From: a virus
Strand: one strand, 5' to 3'
Length of the DNA stretch: 22,513 nucleotides
Virus record (IMG/VR): IMGVR_UViG_3300044639_001553
Location: 1-22,513 of that record
This document shows, in pieces, positions 7,033-17,500 of this stretch; position 1 is the first letter of the stretch; every line of letters starts with the position of its first letter. The notes under the pieces are model-generated. The model was not told the DNA's origin. It did no database searches and worked only from the letters and a program-made list of their open reading frames with translations. Position numbers and translations under genes: made by a program.

Positions 7033-10016
7033 TATCTAGTACAATTTATATTAATATTTATTCCTACGTTTAAAACTACCGTTTCTTGTAAATTTTGGGA
7101 AACACATCCTAAATTAGTTATTGTTAATGTATTACCATTTAAGAAATATGTGTAGCCATAACCATATAAAGTTGGTAGATAATCTATTAAAGCGTTTCTC
7201 CACTGCGAATCTGTTGGTACATCATTATAACCATACCCATTATAAAAACTATCTTGAATTATGATTTGGTTATTAATTCTTAAATCAACATACCATTCTG
7301 TCTGAACTGAATTTTGATAACATTCATTAAGTGTTAGTCCACTTGATGATAACATATTATTAATTCTATTTGCAAGAATACTATTAAAATCAGATACATT
7401 AATATCACCATTTAACCACGGATAAATATAAAATTCAACATACTCTGAATTACATGTGTAATCAAAAATGTTTGATATAATATAACATGGGTCAACAGGT
7501 ACTGGTATAAACTGACAACCTCTTTGTCTTCTATAAACAAACTTTTGTTTATGTAGTACAGAGTTTTCGAATCTAACCCCGCCATTCCAAATGGTTGTTG
7601 CGGGAACCATCTGTTCCACCAACTTAGTCCAATAAGGACCTATACCATTAACGTAATCGATTAACTTTTGATACGTGTACTTGTTGTTGGGCAACCCGAC
7701 AGTTTGTTCTGATTCGATGTATTTCCACCAAATAGATTGTAATGTAGGATAACCACCCGTTTTACCATCAGAGATGTATTGTCTGTTTCGAGTGTTAATC
7801 ATATTCTGCCAAAAAGTTTGAGAGAATTCAAAGAATGTTTTCTTCTTAGGCTTAGGGTCAACATATGTCCAATCAACACCACCTGGTACAGGATAACCAA
7901 CGGTTAAACCTGATTCAGGAATTGGGTAATCATATCTTCTTGATTGGTCCCAAACATCATAAACAAGACCTTGGGCCGGATTTAAGAATATGTCAACGTT
8001 CTTTACGTTTAATACTAATTTTTCATTATCGATAAAGTAGTATGCATTGTAATCTCCTTGAGTTGAAACTCTAATTTTATCATCGTCCGCTAACCATGAT
8101 TTATTATTATCAACAACTTTTTGAAGTTTAAATCCTTCCGTCATATAAGGGAAGTCCCTAAATCTATTCAAATAAGTCTGACCGTAAGTAAACGGTTGTA
8201 ATTGTGTTTGGATACTAAAGTTTTGTCCTGTGTAAACATTTCCCGTAAGTACAACATTATCAGGACTTCTATGTGATGGTGTAGTTTCATACCAACCAGC
8301 ACCAATTTGGAAGAAGTATGTTTCCGTATTGACAGGAGCTTTTGGATATCCTTCAAAATCTATAGGGTATGCTGCTAATGTTATATTAGTATCAGTATAT
8401 GTTGCGGTTTCTGTAAATGCAGTATAAATTTGTCCATAAATACTATATGTTTGACCTACAGCATAAGATGGTGTTTCTTGAACGTAAGTACCACCTGAAA
8501 TTTGAGCCCATTGATTATAGAACTGGTCAAGATTAATTTTTTGGTCAGCCAAATAAATGTGTTCATTATATTCAATTAGTGAATCAGGTGCTCCAATCAA
8601 TCTTAATAAAAATTCAACAGACCTTCTCGTACCTTTTGATTTAAAAAGGTATGAGGCATTAAGAATTAAATTTCTATAATATGCATAGTTTAATTCTGTT
8701 GGCGTTAAAGCTCGAGCATAACCAGGATAAGTTGGTGTCGATGTATTACCAAAAACAGATGATAAGAAATCCTCATTTGTAATTGGTGAAAAATTAGATG
8801 ACCATCCTAATGTTTGAGATAAATTAGCCAATAATTGTGAAGGTATATCATTTGATGGATTATAGTTTACAGAATTCATGTAAGCCAACCCTTCGATAAA
8901 TTGTTTTATTTGGTCAAAACTTCTACCGTAAATTTGGAATATCTTTTCAACTTTTCTACCCAAAGTATCAAATTCTTTTAAAGAATCTGAAATTAAGAAT
9001 CTTGAAATTAAATTGGTCTTAAACGAATCCAAATTAACCGCAATTGCTTGGATTTGTTCCAAGTATGAGTCAAATAAGAATGAACTAATATCTAAGTTCC
9101 AAGGACCATCTTTTGGCCAAGTCACTTGTTGATAATCCGTATATGTTTGACCAAATTCATTTTGTTGTGGTACTTGAAATACCGCAGTATATTCAGGTCT
9201 AACTAATCTATTAAGTAAGAATTTTTCAACCTCATCAAAACTTTCTTGAAATATTTTGTCAACAATATAATCATTTGGTCTGATTTGATATTCTTGTTGG
9301 ATTGTGGTTGCCGTTGTTCCAAATGGTGAACCAGAAACGTAAAATGTAATATCACCTGATGTTAATGTGGTAGACGGAATAAACGCCAAAACCTTATAGA
9401 TATTATCATCAATGCTAACACAATAATCTAAATAAGTGTTGTTAAGATTTCTATATGGCGAAACATCTAACTCTCTCAATGTTAAGTTAGTTGACGCACT
9501 AATAGAATAATCAATATCAAATGGATTTTTTATTCTATCAACATTAACCTTGAAATATGTTTCATCATTTTGAACATCATAAACAATATCATAAGCAGTA
9601 TTACCTGTTGAGAAATCACTATTAGTAAATATAATATCTAAAGACGCTGGGAAATAATTAATAACACGAGTAATTGAAACCCTAAATCTTTCAGATAGAG
9701 AACCATACATCGAAAAGTTAAGAACTTGAGTAATATCAAAGTTTGGATAAACTCTAAATTGAGTTGCAAGTATTCTTCGACTCTCTTCAACACTATCAAT
9801 ATTCATCATATCCAAAGTCATTGGTTCTGAGAACGCTCCGACATTGAATGTACGATTAACTTTTTCTGTTACTCCTGTTGTAAACTCAAAATTACCTTGC
9901 GTAAGTCCTCCACCCTCGACAGTTTGTAATCCTACAATGTTGTCAGAGAAAGTCCCCCCGCCATTACCTGGTCTTGGTGGATAAAAGTATTTAGTATTTG
10001 TTGTGTTTACTGCCAT
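7032..10016 (-). CDS. Large baseplate/tail protein with a P2 gpI-like region (994 aa)
   Basis: The N-terminal 270 residues are beta-rich and unrecognised. The central part is helical and ends near residues 455-476 with SKGTRRSVEFLLRLIG. This pattern recalls the conserved helix of P2 gpI-type tail proteins and related contractile-tail wedge proteins (T4 gp7 has a comparable role). Near residue 800 is LVEQMVPATTIW, and near 830 VYRRQRGCQF. The last roughly 95 residues form a module also present at the end of the next gene. The start is ATG at 10016 in a TAATG overlap with the gene before. Position among baseplate genes supports a wedge or wedge-to-fibre connector role. The gpI link rests on motif resemblance only. 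Confidence 0.7.
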   Translation of the reverse strand: MAVNTTNTKYFYPPRPGNGGGTFSDNIVGLQTVEGGGLTQGNFEFTTGVTEKVNRTFNVGAFSEPMTLDMMNIDSVEESRRILATQFRVYPNFDITQVLNFSMYGSLSERFRVSITRVINYFPASLDIIFTNSDFSTGNTAYDIVYDVQNDETYFKVNVDRIKNPFDIDYSISASTNLTLRELDVSPYRNLNNTYLDYCVSIDDNIYKVLAFIPSTTLTSGDITFYVSGSPFGTTATTIQQEYQIRPNDYIVDKIFQESFDEVEKFLLNRLVRPEYTAVFQVPQQNEFGQTYTDYQQVTWPKDGPWNLDISSFLFDSYLEQIQAIAVNLDSFKTNLISRFLISDSLKEFDTLGRKVEKIFQIYGRSFDQIKQFIEGLAYMNSVNYNPSNDIPSQLLANLSQTLGWSSNFSPITNEDFLSSVFGNTSTPTYPGYARALTPTELNYAYYRNLILNASYLFKSKGTRRSVEFLLRLIGAPDSLIEYNEHIYLADQKINLDQFYNQWAQISGGTYVQETPSYAVGQTYSIYGQIYTAFTETATYTDTNITLAAYPIDFEGYPKAPVNTETYFFQIGAGWYETTPSHRSPDNVVLTGNVYTGQNFSIQTQLQPFTYGQTYLNRFRDFPYMTEGFKLQKVVDNNKSWLADDDKIRVSTQGDYNAYYFIDNEKLVLNVKNVDIFLNPAQGLVYDVWDQSRRYDYPIPESGLTVGYPVPGGVDWTYVDPKPKKKTFFEFSQTFWQNMINTRNRQYISDGKTGGYPTLQSIWWKYIESEQTVGLPNNKYTYQKLIDYVNGIGPYWTKLVEQMVPATTIWNGGVRFENSVLHKQKFVYRRQRGCQFIPVPVDPCYIISNIFDYTCNSEYVEFYIYPWLNGDINVSDFNSILANRINNMLSSSGLTLNECYQNSVQTEWYVDLRINNQIIIQDSFYNGYGYNDVPTDSQWRNALIDYLPTLYGYGYTYFLNGNTLTITNLGCVSQNLQETVVLNVGINININCTR

Positions 10017-10924
10017 TAACCAGTTATGTTTGTAAAGTTTTTACTGAAATCAATATTATTACCTCTACTTTGTCTAACCTCATATAACAATGCATTAAAT
10101 TGGTCTCTAATTTCATACAAGTTGTATTGTCTGTATATGTTATTTTCAGAGTCATATATTGTATAAACACCATCATCAATTGATTTGGTTTGATTACCAT
10201 AAAGAGCAATTGCAAGAGATGATACGTCGTATTCAACCATTTCAACTTCCAAAGTAATTGGGTTAAAAAATGTATTTGAAATAATAATGTTTTGATTTGG
10301 CTGACCAATAAATGGTGTTGCGTTTGGATTGTTAGTTGGGGATGATGATGGTGATAAAGTCAAGAATATTAAATTTGAATTTCCATCAACATATCTATAT
10401 CTAATTGCTTTTTGTGTTGTATTTGTTTGGTTTGTCACCACAGGTTCACAAAAGAACGATGATGTAATAACTCTAAAGAAATTTGGTATTTTTGAACCAT
10501 CAGGATTTAAATATTCAACTCTAAATCCAACCAATCCTTGTGGAACAAATTTATTTTGATATTGTGTTGGAACATTTGAAATATCAATCACAATTCCTTT
10601 TACGTTTGGCAAAGCACTTAACACACCACAATCAGTAATTCTTGTTCTGATTTGTGCGGGTCTTAAGTATAGTGTGTAAATCCCAAGAGCGTTGAACTGC
10701 TCAGCAGGTAATGTTAAGTTGTATAATCCACCCAAAACCTCAACACCAGCGTTTCCACCTGTTTCTGTGTTGTTGAAATAAGGTTTAAGAATTGTTTGTG
10801 CATCAAGTTGTGTTAGGACGAAATTACTCGTAACATCCCTTGATGGAGTATAATTTAATATAATCTCTACGTCTTCAGGTGAAACGTCTGAAGGTCTAAT
10901 TGTGCCGTATGAACCGATTGCCAT
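10016..10924 (-). CDS. Structural protein of the baseplate cluster, family unknown (302 aa)
   Basis: The protein begins MAIGSYGTIRPSDVSPEDV. It is beta-rich with many Asn and Thr and ends in a helical segment (YNLYEIRDQFNALLYEVRQ). No signal peptide, membrane segment or catalytic motif is visible. It starts at ATG 10924 after a 24-nt gap carrying a TATTTA element, so it may open a new transcription or translation unit. It ends in a TAATG overlap with the 994-residue gene. I do not recognise a family. Soluble virion protein of the tail or baseplate is the safest reading. Confidence 0.75.
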   Translation of the reverse strand: MAIGSYGTIRPSDVSPEDVEIILNYTPSRDVTSNFVLTQLDAQTILKPYFNNTETGGNAGVEVLGGLYNLTLPAEQFNALGIYTLYLRPAQIRTRITDCGVLSALPNVKGIVIDISNVPTQYQNKFVPQGLVGFRVEYLNPDGSKIPNFFRVITSSFFCEPVVTNQTNTTQKAIRYRYVDGNSNLIFLTLSPSSSPTNNPNATPFIGQPNQNIIISNTFFNPITLEVEMVEYDVSSLAIALYGNQTKSIDDGVYTIYDSENNIYRQYNLYEIRDQFNALLYEVRQSRGNNIDFSKNFTNITG

Positions 10925-10940
10925 ATCTTATTTTATCTTA

Positions 10941-10946
10941 TAAATA
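10941..10946 (-). promoter_or_regulatory. TATTTA element 16 nt before the 302-residue gene
   Basis: The coding strand reads AAACTATTTATAAG immediately after the stop codon of the PKD-domain gene, with TATTTA exactly 16 nt before ATG at 10924. Nine of the first ten bases or more match the copy before the 1727-residue gene (AAACTATTTATTAAC). The role is inferred. Confidence 0.5.
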
Positions 10947-10948
10947 GT

Positions 10949-12058
10949 TTAGTTCTTTTTTTCAACGTTAAAAAATCCATATCCGTAATTAATCATGTCA
11001 CCTAAATTGTCAACCTCCCCTAATCTTTGGATTCTTTCGTATGCTGAATTCTTTCCTCGTTCAACAAAAACATTTGTTTGTATTTGTGGTTGGTCAATAA
11101 CTTTGATTAAAACTTCCTCTTTTGTTATTGGTCTTTGTGTTAAATTATTCTCTGTAAATCCTGAAGATTGTTCAAAAAATATTGTTGTCCCGTCTATGTA
11201 ATCATAGTAATCAACCAAATTAACTGTATAGGCGGTGAATGTTGTTGCAGTATTAGTTATCGCCCCCCATATTTGACCGTTCTTAATAACGGGAACTCCA
11301 ACTTGGAATTTTAATGGTCCATACATCGCCAACTCATTAAGTTTGGATTTTGTTAAACCTGAAACCGTAAATGGAACCGTTGTAAAATTATTTGATGTTT
11401 GAGCAGATACTTCGTTAACGGCATCTCCTGAAAATATGTAGTTATAACTGATTGGAGTTTCAATCCAATTACCACCCACAGGAATAAAAAACGCTTCACC
11501 ATTTGGGTTATTAATGACCACATCAGAAAATGGTGTCGTGATTGTTTTGGAAACTCTTGTAATTCCCCACGGATTTGTTTGTTCCAATGTAATTGTATAT
11601 TGAGCAATTGCAACAGGATAAGTGTGTACGATTGAATTGGGTGTGTATGAACTAATGGTTTGCGATGGCGTCCCATCACCCCAACTAACCTTATAAGATG
11701 ATAAATCAAGAAATTTTTGAAACTCACTTGATGTATTATACACATTATAAACATATGGGTTTGAAGTTGTTGATGAGAATATAAAATTGGCAACCACATC
11801 TTTCTGTAATACCGCTCCATCAAATGGACTAAAGTAACCAACGTCAACCGCAGTTTGTCTGAATAAAATTGGAATTGTAATTCCTGATAATATTGAACTT
11901 CCATTTGGTCCCGCAGTCAATACTTGGGTCATCCCCGAATAAACACCAGTCGTTTCACCAGTATAAGTTGGTCCAACGTTTTCACCTTGCATATTAACAA
12001 TAAACAAGTCACCCTTAATTGTTTCAGGTGATATTATAATATTATAAAAATCTTCCAT
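10949..12058 (-). CDS. Tail/baseplate protein with a PKD-type domain (369 aa)
   Basis: Residues about 85-178 look like a PKD domain: WGDG at 126-129, HTY at 145-147, then a YTITL strand. PKD folds are Ig-like modules for protein-protein or carbohydrate contact. The segment after residue 180 is beta-rich and unrecognised. The C-terminus carries RGKxxAxExxxRLGEVDNL and ends GYGFFNVEKKN. The start is ATG at 12058 in a TAATG overlap with the gene before. No signal peptide is present. Its position among baseplate genes suggests that the PKD module decorates or bridges baseplate parts; this is inference. Confidence 0.78.
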   Translation of the reverse strand: MEDFYNIIISPETIKGDLFIVNMQGENVGPTYTGETTGVYSGMTQVLTAGPNGSSILSGITIPILFRQTAVDVGYFSPFDGAVLQKDVVANFIFSSTTSNPYVYNVYNTSSEFQKFLDLSSYKVSWGDGTPSQTISSYTPNSIVHTYPVAIAQYTITLEQTNPWGITRVSKTITTPFSDVVINNPNGEAFFIPVGGNWIETPISYNYIFSGDAVNEVSAQTSNNFTTVPFTVSGLTKSKLNELAMYGPLKFQVGVPVIKNGQIWGAITNTATTFTAYTVNLVDYYDYIDGTTIFFEQSSGFTENNLTQRPITKEEVLIKVIDQPQIQTNVFVERGKNSAYERIQRLGEVDNLGDMINYGYGFFNVEKKN

Positions 12059-12879
12059 TATGGGTTAACATATTCATACCATTTTATGGGTTCCAATGTA
12101 CCCGCCCTTTGAGCATCATTAAGATATATTGTTTGATTTGGATTCATGTTGAATATTTGATAATCATGTTTTTCATAATTTAATTCAACACGATAATAAA
12201 AATATTGTGAACCATCAAAGATATATTTGTTACCAGGTAATGATGATTGTGGCATATTCATCATCTTTGTAAAGTATCCATTTTTTGCATCATAGAACTT
12301 GGCAGTCATATAAAATGTTTTGATATCCAAAAATGTTCTTTTCTTTAACCAATAGATAAAGAAACCTTCTTTGTCTCCAACATAGTCCAAAACAAAATAT
12401 GGTTTTTTAATACTAACAGGTGTCGTCTGCATGATTGCGTCCATCTTTAACCCTTGTTGTGTCGGTATAATAATTGTTATATAATTGGTCTGTCTTTTTT
12501 CATCAACATTGTCATACAAATCCAATTTAAAAAATGAATTGGTAAAGTTGTTTGTATAATAAAAAATCTCTTGAGTTGTAAACCCTTCCACCTGATAATT
12601 GGACTTCCAATTTGTAGCATCATTTAAAGAACCTCCTGAATAAAAATTAAACTCATATTTAATATCCGTTGGTTCAGTTGTTGTACCTGTCAAAGGTGCA
12701 TGAGCAAATCGAGTTACCTCAAAATCTCTACCAACACCAATAACCTCAGTAATGATTTTACTTTCGTATTCATCAATACTTTGGTCCAACCCAACATAGT
12801 CCCACGTTAACTGAATGGGGATTGTAAGTTGTCGGTCAACAAAACCGTCTAAATTAATTTTAACTTTATTCACACTCAT
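12058..12879 (-). CDS. Structural protein of the baseplate cluster, family unknown (273 aa)
   Basis: I chose ATG at 12879 (MSVNKVKINLDGF). A TTG directly before it is a weaker alternative. The start lies inside the end of the preceding gene, a 14-nt overlap in another frame. The protein is rich in Tyr, Phe and Asn and mostly predicted beta by eye, with a more polar C-terminal half (FYYRVELNYEKHDYQIF). No known motif, signal peptide or membrane segment is visible. Tight coupling on both sides argues that it is made with, and probably assembled with, its neighbours. Confidence 0.75.
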   Translation of the reverse strand: MSVNKVKINLDGFVDRQLTIPIQLTWDYVGLDQSIDEYESKIITEVIGVGRDFEVTRFAHAPLTGTTTEPTDIKYEFNFYSGGSLNDATNWKSNYQVEGFTTQEIFYYTNNFTNSFFKLDLYDNVDEKRQTNYITIIIPTQQGLKMDAIMQTTPVSIKKPYFVLDYVGDKEGFFIYWLKKRTFLDIKTFYMTAKFYDAKNGYFTKMMNMPQSSLPGNKYIFDGSQYFYYRVELNYEKHDYQIFNMNPNQTIYLNDAQRAGTLEPIKWYEYVNP

Positions 12880-14554
12880 CAAACAATGGCTTAATTGGGT
12901 ACTGAACCCCTAAAGAGTTATAGTTTATTCCTTCAGGTATTAATCTAAAGATGGCTTCTTGATATGGATATTGAGCGCTGTTCATAAATGGGAAATCAAC
13001 ACCCCTTTCAAGGTTATCCTTAAACCCATAAGTATATATGTCTCTCCATCTAAACGATTGGTCGGCAGAAGAATAAAAAGAATAGAAAGGCACATTTTCA
13101 ACTTGTTCCGCAACCGCAGTCTCAACATAATCAGAGAAAACTCTAATCCTCATTGATGTGTGGGGTTTGTAATAAAATCCAGGACTATTTGTTGAATATG
13201 TTTCAGTAGTTTGAAATACGTTTTGATTGTAATTCAGTTTTTGATAGTACGGTGAAATAACCCTTTCAATTTGGTTATAATCATTCCACTCACAAAAGTC
13301 ACCATCAATTAAATCATCTTTTTTTAAATCTTGATTATAATAAAATGTTTTTGTAACACCACTAGTCAAAGTATAATTTGATGTTTGTATGTTTGTATCG
13401 GAATAAGTATTTTTTAAATCCCACCAAGAACTTATTGGCCTTGTCAAATTAAACTCCCAACCTTGTTTTAACCCTATACCATTATTTGGTTGATTAAAAT
13501 ATCCCGTATATCCTTTATTAATAATAGTTAAAAATAATTCACTAACAGGTCGTTTTTGATTATCCAACACTCCATTTAAATCTAAATCGTAATTGACCGT
13601 AACATTATATGAATTACTACTAGTCTTTTGAGATATTCTTGAAATTTGGTTTGGTGTTATTGAACTATATTCAAATTTTCTCTCTTCGTTAAATAGATTC
13701 TTTTCAAACGCATTTTTAACCATAATACAATCTCCAACATTTGTTAAAATTTTATGTTCCCTCACATAATATTTTGACTTTGTTTCCAATAAATTATCAG
13801 GATTAATAACTCTTTTAAATGTTCCCGTAACTCCATTGGCAAATGTGGTACCCGTATATCCAAAATTGAATAGGTTAAAAACGTAGGGGTCACTATCTAA
13901 TTGGTTATTACCCAATGAATAAACTTGGAATAAATTTAATTGATTATAAAAGAAAGGTAATTCAACATACTCACCAACAGTTAATCCGTGTGGTGCAATA
14001 CATTGAAATCTAATAACATTACTACCATTTTGAGTTCCATTAATAATTGAAAATGGAATACCTTCGGACGCATACCAATCATAACTACTATTATTTAATG
14101 TGTATGACATTTGTTTTAAATAATTGTTACTTTGAGCATAACTAATATAATATGTCCAATTGTATGTGTAGGCACTTTTTGCAACATAATTAATATGTTG
14201 GTCAGATATGTTAGGCCTATAAAAATCAAATTCATAATATTGTGGAAATCCTTTCCATATAGTACTAACAAAAGATTGTTCGGGATTAACATAATATAAA
14301 GTATTTCTAAATGGAACATATTCAGTAGTACCTGTATATGTGTTACCATACAAATAATTAACTTTGAATGTGGGTCTGAATATACCACTACTTTGTCTTT
14401 CATCATCAAATACTTGAGCCAAACTAATACTTTGACTTCGGTCATATTCAACCATTTGTTGACTCTGTTGCTCTAAAGTAATAGTGATATCTTGGTCAAC
14501 TGATGGAGCCGCCTGATATTCCTGACTACTCGGTATAATTGTAAACTTATTCAC
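12866..14554 (-). CDS. Large structural protein, family unknown (562 aa)
   Basis: The start is a GTG at 14554 that overlaps the preceding stop as GTGAATAA (8 nt); no in-frame ATG lies nearby. The protein is strikingly rich in aromatic residues and Asn/Gln, typical of beta-rich virion proteins. The C-terminal third (about 400-560) holds several distinctive runs: DGDFCEWNDYNQ, PGFYYKPHTSMRIRVFS and RWRDIYTYGFKDN. I cannot place it in a named family. A baseplate-peripheral or tail role is inferred from context. Confidence 0.76.
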   Translation of the reverse strand: MNKFTIIPSSQEYQAAPSVDQDITITLEQQSQQMVEYDRSQSISLAQVFDDERQSSGIFRPTFKVNYLYGNTYTGTTEYVPFRNTLYYVNPEQSFVSTIWKGFPQYYEFDFYRPNISDQHINYVAKSAYTYNWTYYISYAQSNNYLKQMSYTLNNSSYDWYASEGIPFSIINGTQNGSNVIRFQCIAPHGLTVGEYVELPFFYNQLNLFQVYSLGNNQLDSDPYVFNLFNFGYTGTTFANGVTGTFKRVINPDNLLETKSKYYVREHKILTNVGDCIMVKNAFEKNLFNEERKFEYSSITPNQISRISQKTSSNSYNVTVNYDLDLNGVLDNQKRPVSELFLTIINKGYTGYFNQPNNGIGLKQGWEFNLTRPISSWWDLKNTYSDTNIQTSNYTLTSGVTKTFYYNQDLKKDDLIDGDFCEWNDYNQIERVISPYYQKLNYNQNVFQTTETYSTNSPGFYYKPHTSMRIRVFSDYVETAVAEQVENVPFYSFYSSADQSFRWRDIYTYGFKDNLERGVDFPFMNSAQYPYQEAIFRLIPEGINYNSLGVQYPIKPLFDECE

Positions 14555-17500
14555 CTACAGAATATTTTGTTTTAAATTTATCTAACGCAGTTAATCCTTT
14601 ATTTACTCCAAAATAAAAATGGAATGGAGCGCTAACTAAGAATTTATTTGGATAAGTTCCCGCATTGTAAGAATATGAACCATTAGGGTTTACATTAAAG
14701 ATATAACCTCTTTCGTATATATCACTTACTTGTGAATTTGACCCAATAAAATAACTTGGCGACCCAATATTTCTTCTATCTAATGATTGATAGTTATATC
14801 CAAAAATACCTGAAGTATTAATATTTGATGATTGATTTGTAACCCAATCATTGTATTGTGAACCAAAAATACTTTGTATTGATGGTTGATTTAATCCCCA
14901 CTGATAAAACGGTACATACTGAGATTTAATACCATAAGGATATGTTATAGCATTTGCATTATTTGATGGTCTAAAATCAATAACTCCAGGCGTTAAGAAG
15001 TCTTTGTTTTGTAAATCAACTGTGGTAGAAGAAAAGAAAACACCCATTGTTGGGTCATCAAGTCCACCCAAAATAACAACAGGGTCATTACTTGTACCAT
15101 AAACACTATAAAACTCAGGTGAAAAAGGTATTACACCATACTCAGAATTAATTGACATACTTTGAGCTAAATCACCATCAATTCTTCTATCGGGTCTGGT
15201 AAATAATTGATTCAATCCATTATTACCAAAAGTAAAAAGTTGAGCCAAATATCCTTCGTCTGTAATACGAGATATAACAAATAAATTTACCAAATCTGAA
15301 GTATCCGAATAACTTGTTGGATTTAATGTATTCATTATGTACCCTTTAGCTGACGGGTCAAAAATTATTTCTTGATAAAAATCATCTTTAATACCCAAAT
15401 TAACAATTGTTGTTGGGAACAATAAATTTCTGTCATTAACGGGGTTTATTAATCCAAGAGTTGGTCTTCCAATAAATCTTGGTGATGTTGTTCCTGACAA
15501 ATAAGGTGAACTTCTGTAATAGAAGTTATTAGTCTTATCATCAAAATAAACAAGTTCTTTGGCAAACTGAGGTGGTAATGGTTTATTTTGTTGGTCAAAA
15601 TAAGTATCAACTTGTATTGGAAATGTGTATAATGAACCATTTACCCAATTGTTGGTAAATGTTTGAGATAAAACACCTCGACATAACCCATAGAAAAATC
15701 TAAATCTAAATCCCCACTCACTAAACGCCCTTAAATCTTTTTGTAAATCTGTCCAAGGATTAACCGCAAAAACATAACACCCATTTTGAACTGAATCACT
15801 ACTTTGACATCCCGCAGTAACACCAAAATTAACACTATTACCACTATAACAATTAAGACCAACCATTCTCTCACAAGTACTTAATGACTCTAACACATTG
15901 ACACTAGCAAGTTGACCCTCAATATCAGCATTAACTTGAGATGCACCTGTATCGTAACCACTTACATTAATGGGTGCTCCTTGTCCACCAATAATATAAG
16001 CAGAAAATCCTACGTTTTGTTGTAATAAACTAACACTACCATTTATAACACCACTATCGATATAATCAGATGATGGTAATCTGTCAGTTCTCATAACATT
16101 TCTTGAAGAATTGACAATGTTCAACGCACTTGAACCCGTTAATGTTGGATATAAAATTGGGCTAAAGTATACCCTACTCGGTGGGTCATTATATGCCTTA
16201 TAAGAGAGCAACGGGAATATCACATTTAAAATAATAGTATTTAAAACTAATGGAGTTAACTTTAATATTGCACCACCCGATAAATCCTCGGCGGTATCAT
16301 ACTTACTAACCGATATTGCGGATGAATAATAATCATTCGATGTTTTGGTTACCACACCATTAGCTATTCCATATGACGGACTTTTATCAATGAATACTGT
16401 TGCTGGTACAAAAACATTACCAAATGTTGGACCTGAATTAATAGTTCTATCGGGAGTTGTTGAATCTAATGCCCCATAAAATCCAACATTACTTGTGGTG
16501 TATGAAGAAAATTGTAAACCAGGTGTTGTTGAACCTACCACACCAGGACTATAAACATAAGATGAAAAATAAATATTATTTTGAACGTTATGTTGTGGAA
16601 CAGTAGTTACTGAACCTGTTGGTAATTTTTGAACAGGTATATTCATTTTTGTTGTTGCCGTAATGATTACGTCGTTTTCATTTGGGTATCCCAATATCTT
16701 ACCAATACCATATTGATTAATTAACGTTGGGGAATATGGGTCAACCCCTCTTTGTAAAATTAAAATTTTTGAGTCAGAAAAATCCGCAAAATTACTTATG
16801 GCTAAATTTTGTTGTGCTCCATCTTCAAGCCACCCATCACTACCTAAATTGCCTTTAACTTCTTTATAAATTTGAACTGAGCTTGGTGCAGTTAAATAGT
16901 TCCAAAACCCAACACCACTACCTAAATTAGGTATTGAATATTGTGGTACACCATTAACAATATTTGTTGTAATTGTAATAGCAGTAAGTACTTGATAGTA
17001 TTCAATATCTGAAGGATATACATATCTTTGACAACTTTCACCAAAACTAACTACCGTATATTCTGCAGTACCACCTAAATTAGTTGTACTTATACAATTA
17101 ACATTTGTTATTGTATGAGACCCTAATGTTAACGCACTATAAATAACAATCCCCCCATTACAAGTATTATATGTCACCGTACCTGAAGTAGTAACATCTA
17201 TAGTAATACTATCAACACACTCAGTTGTTGCACTTGGTATAGTATATAATGTAGTCGATTCCGTAGTTTGACTATTATCTGTTGGAATTGCATATTTTAC
17301 TTGAGTAGTAAATTGGTCAGTTTGAATTCTACCATTTATTCCTTGTAACACTGAACCACCAGTAGTTCCTGTCCACAAATAATTTTTATCTGTGGTTAAT
17401 GATGGATTCACAAAAGTTAATAGAGTACCTGGTTCAAATTCTTCAGGTGATAATATAGTTAAAGTATTATCATAATGATACAAACCTACAGGATTATTTA

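Noticed and set aside
10329-10559. Plus-strand 76-codon open frame and other short antisense frames (10995-11201, 12959-13156, 20774-20977, 4617-4820)
   Set aside because: Each lies wholly inside a convincing minus-strand gene and shows no recognisable protein features.
10938-10947. T4-type late promoter TATAAATA near 10938-10946, 22142-22149 and similar sites
   Set aside because: The TATAAATA text is on the plus strand, opposite to transcription. The coding strand has TATTTAT(A/T), so I report it as a different candidate motif.
12880-12882. TTG start for the 273-residue gene, and TTG at 4909 for the 116-residue gene
   Set aside because: An ATG lies immediately or three codons downstream. 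For the second gene the ATG forms an ATGA overlap with the preceding stop.
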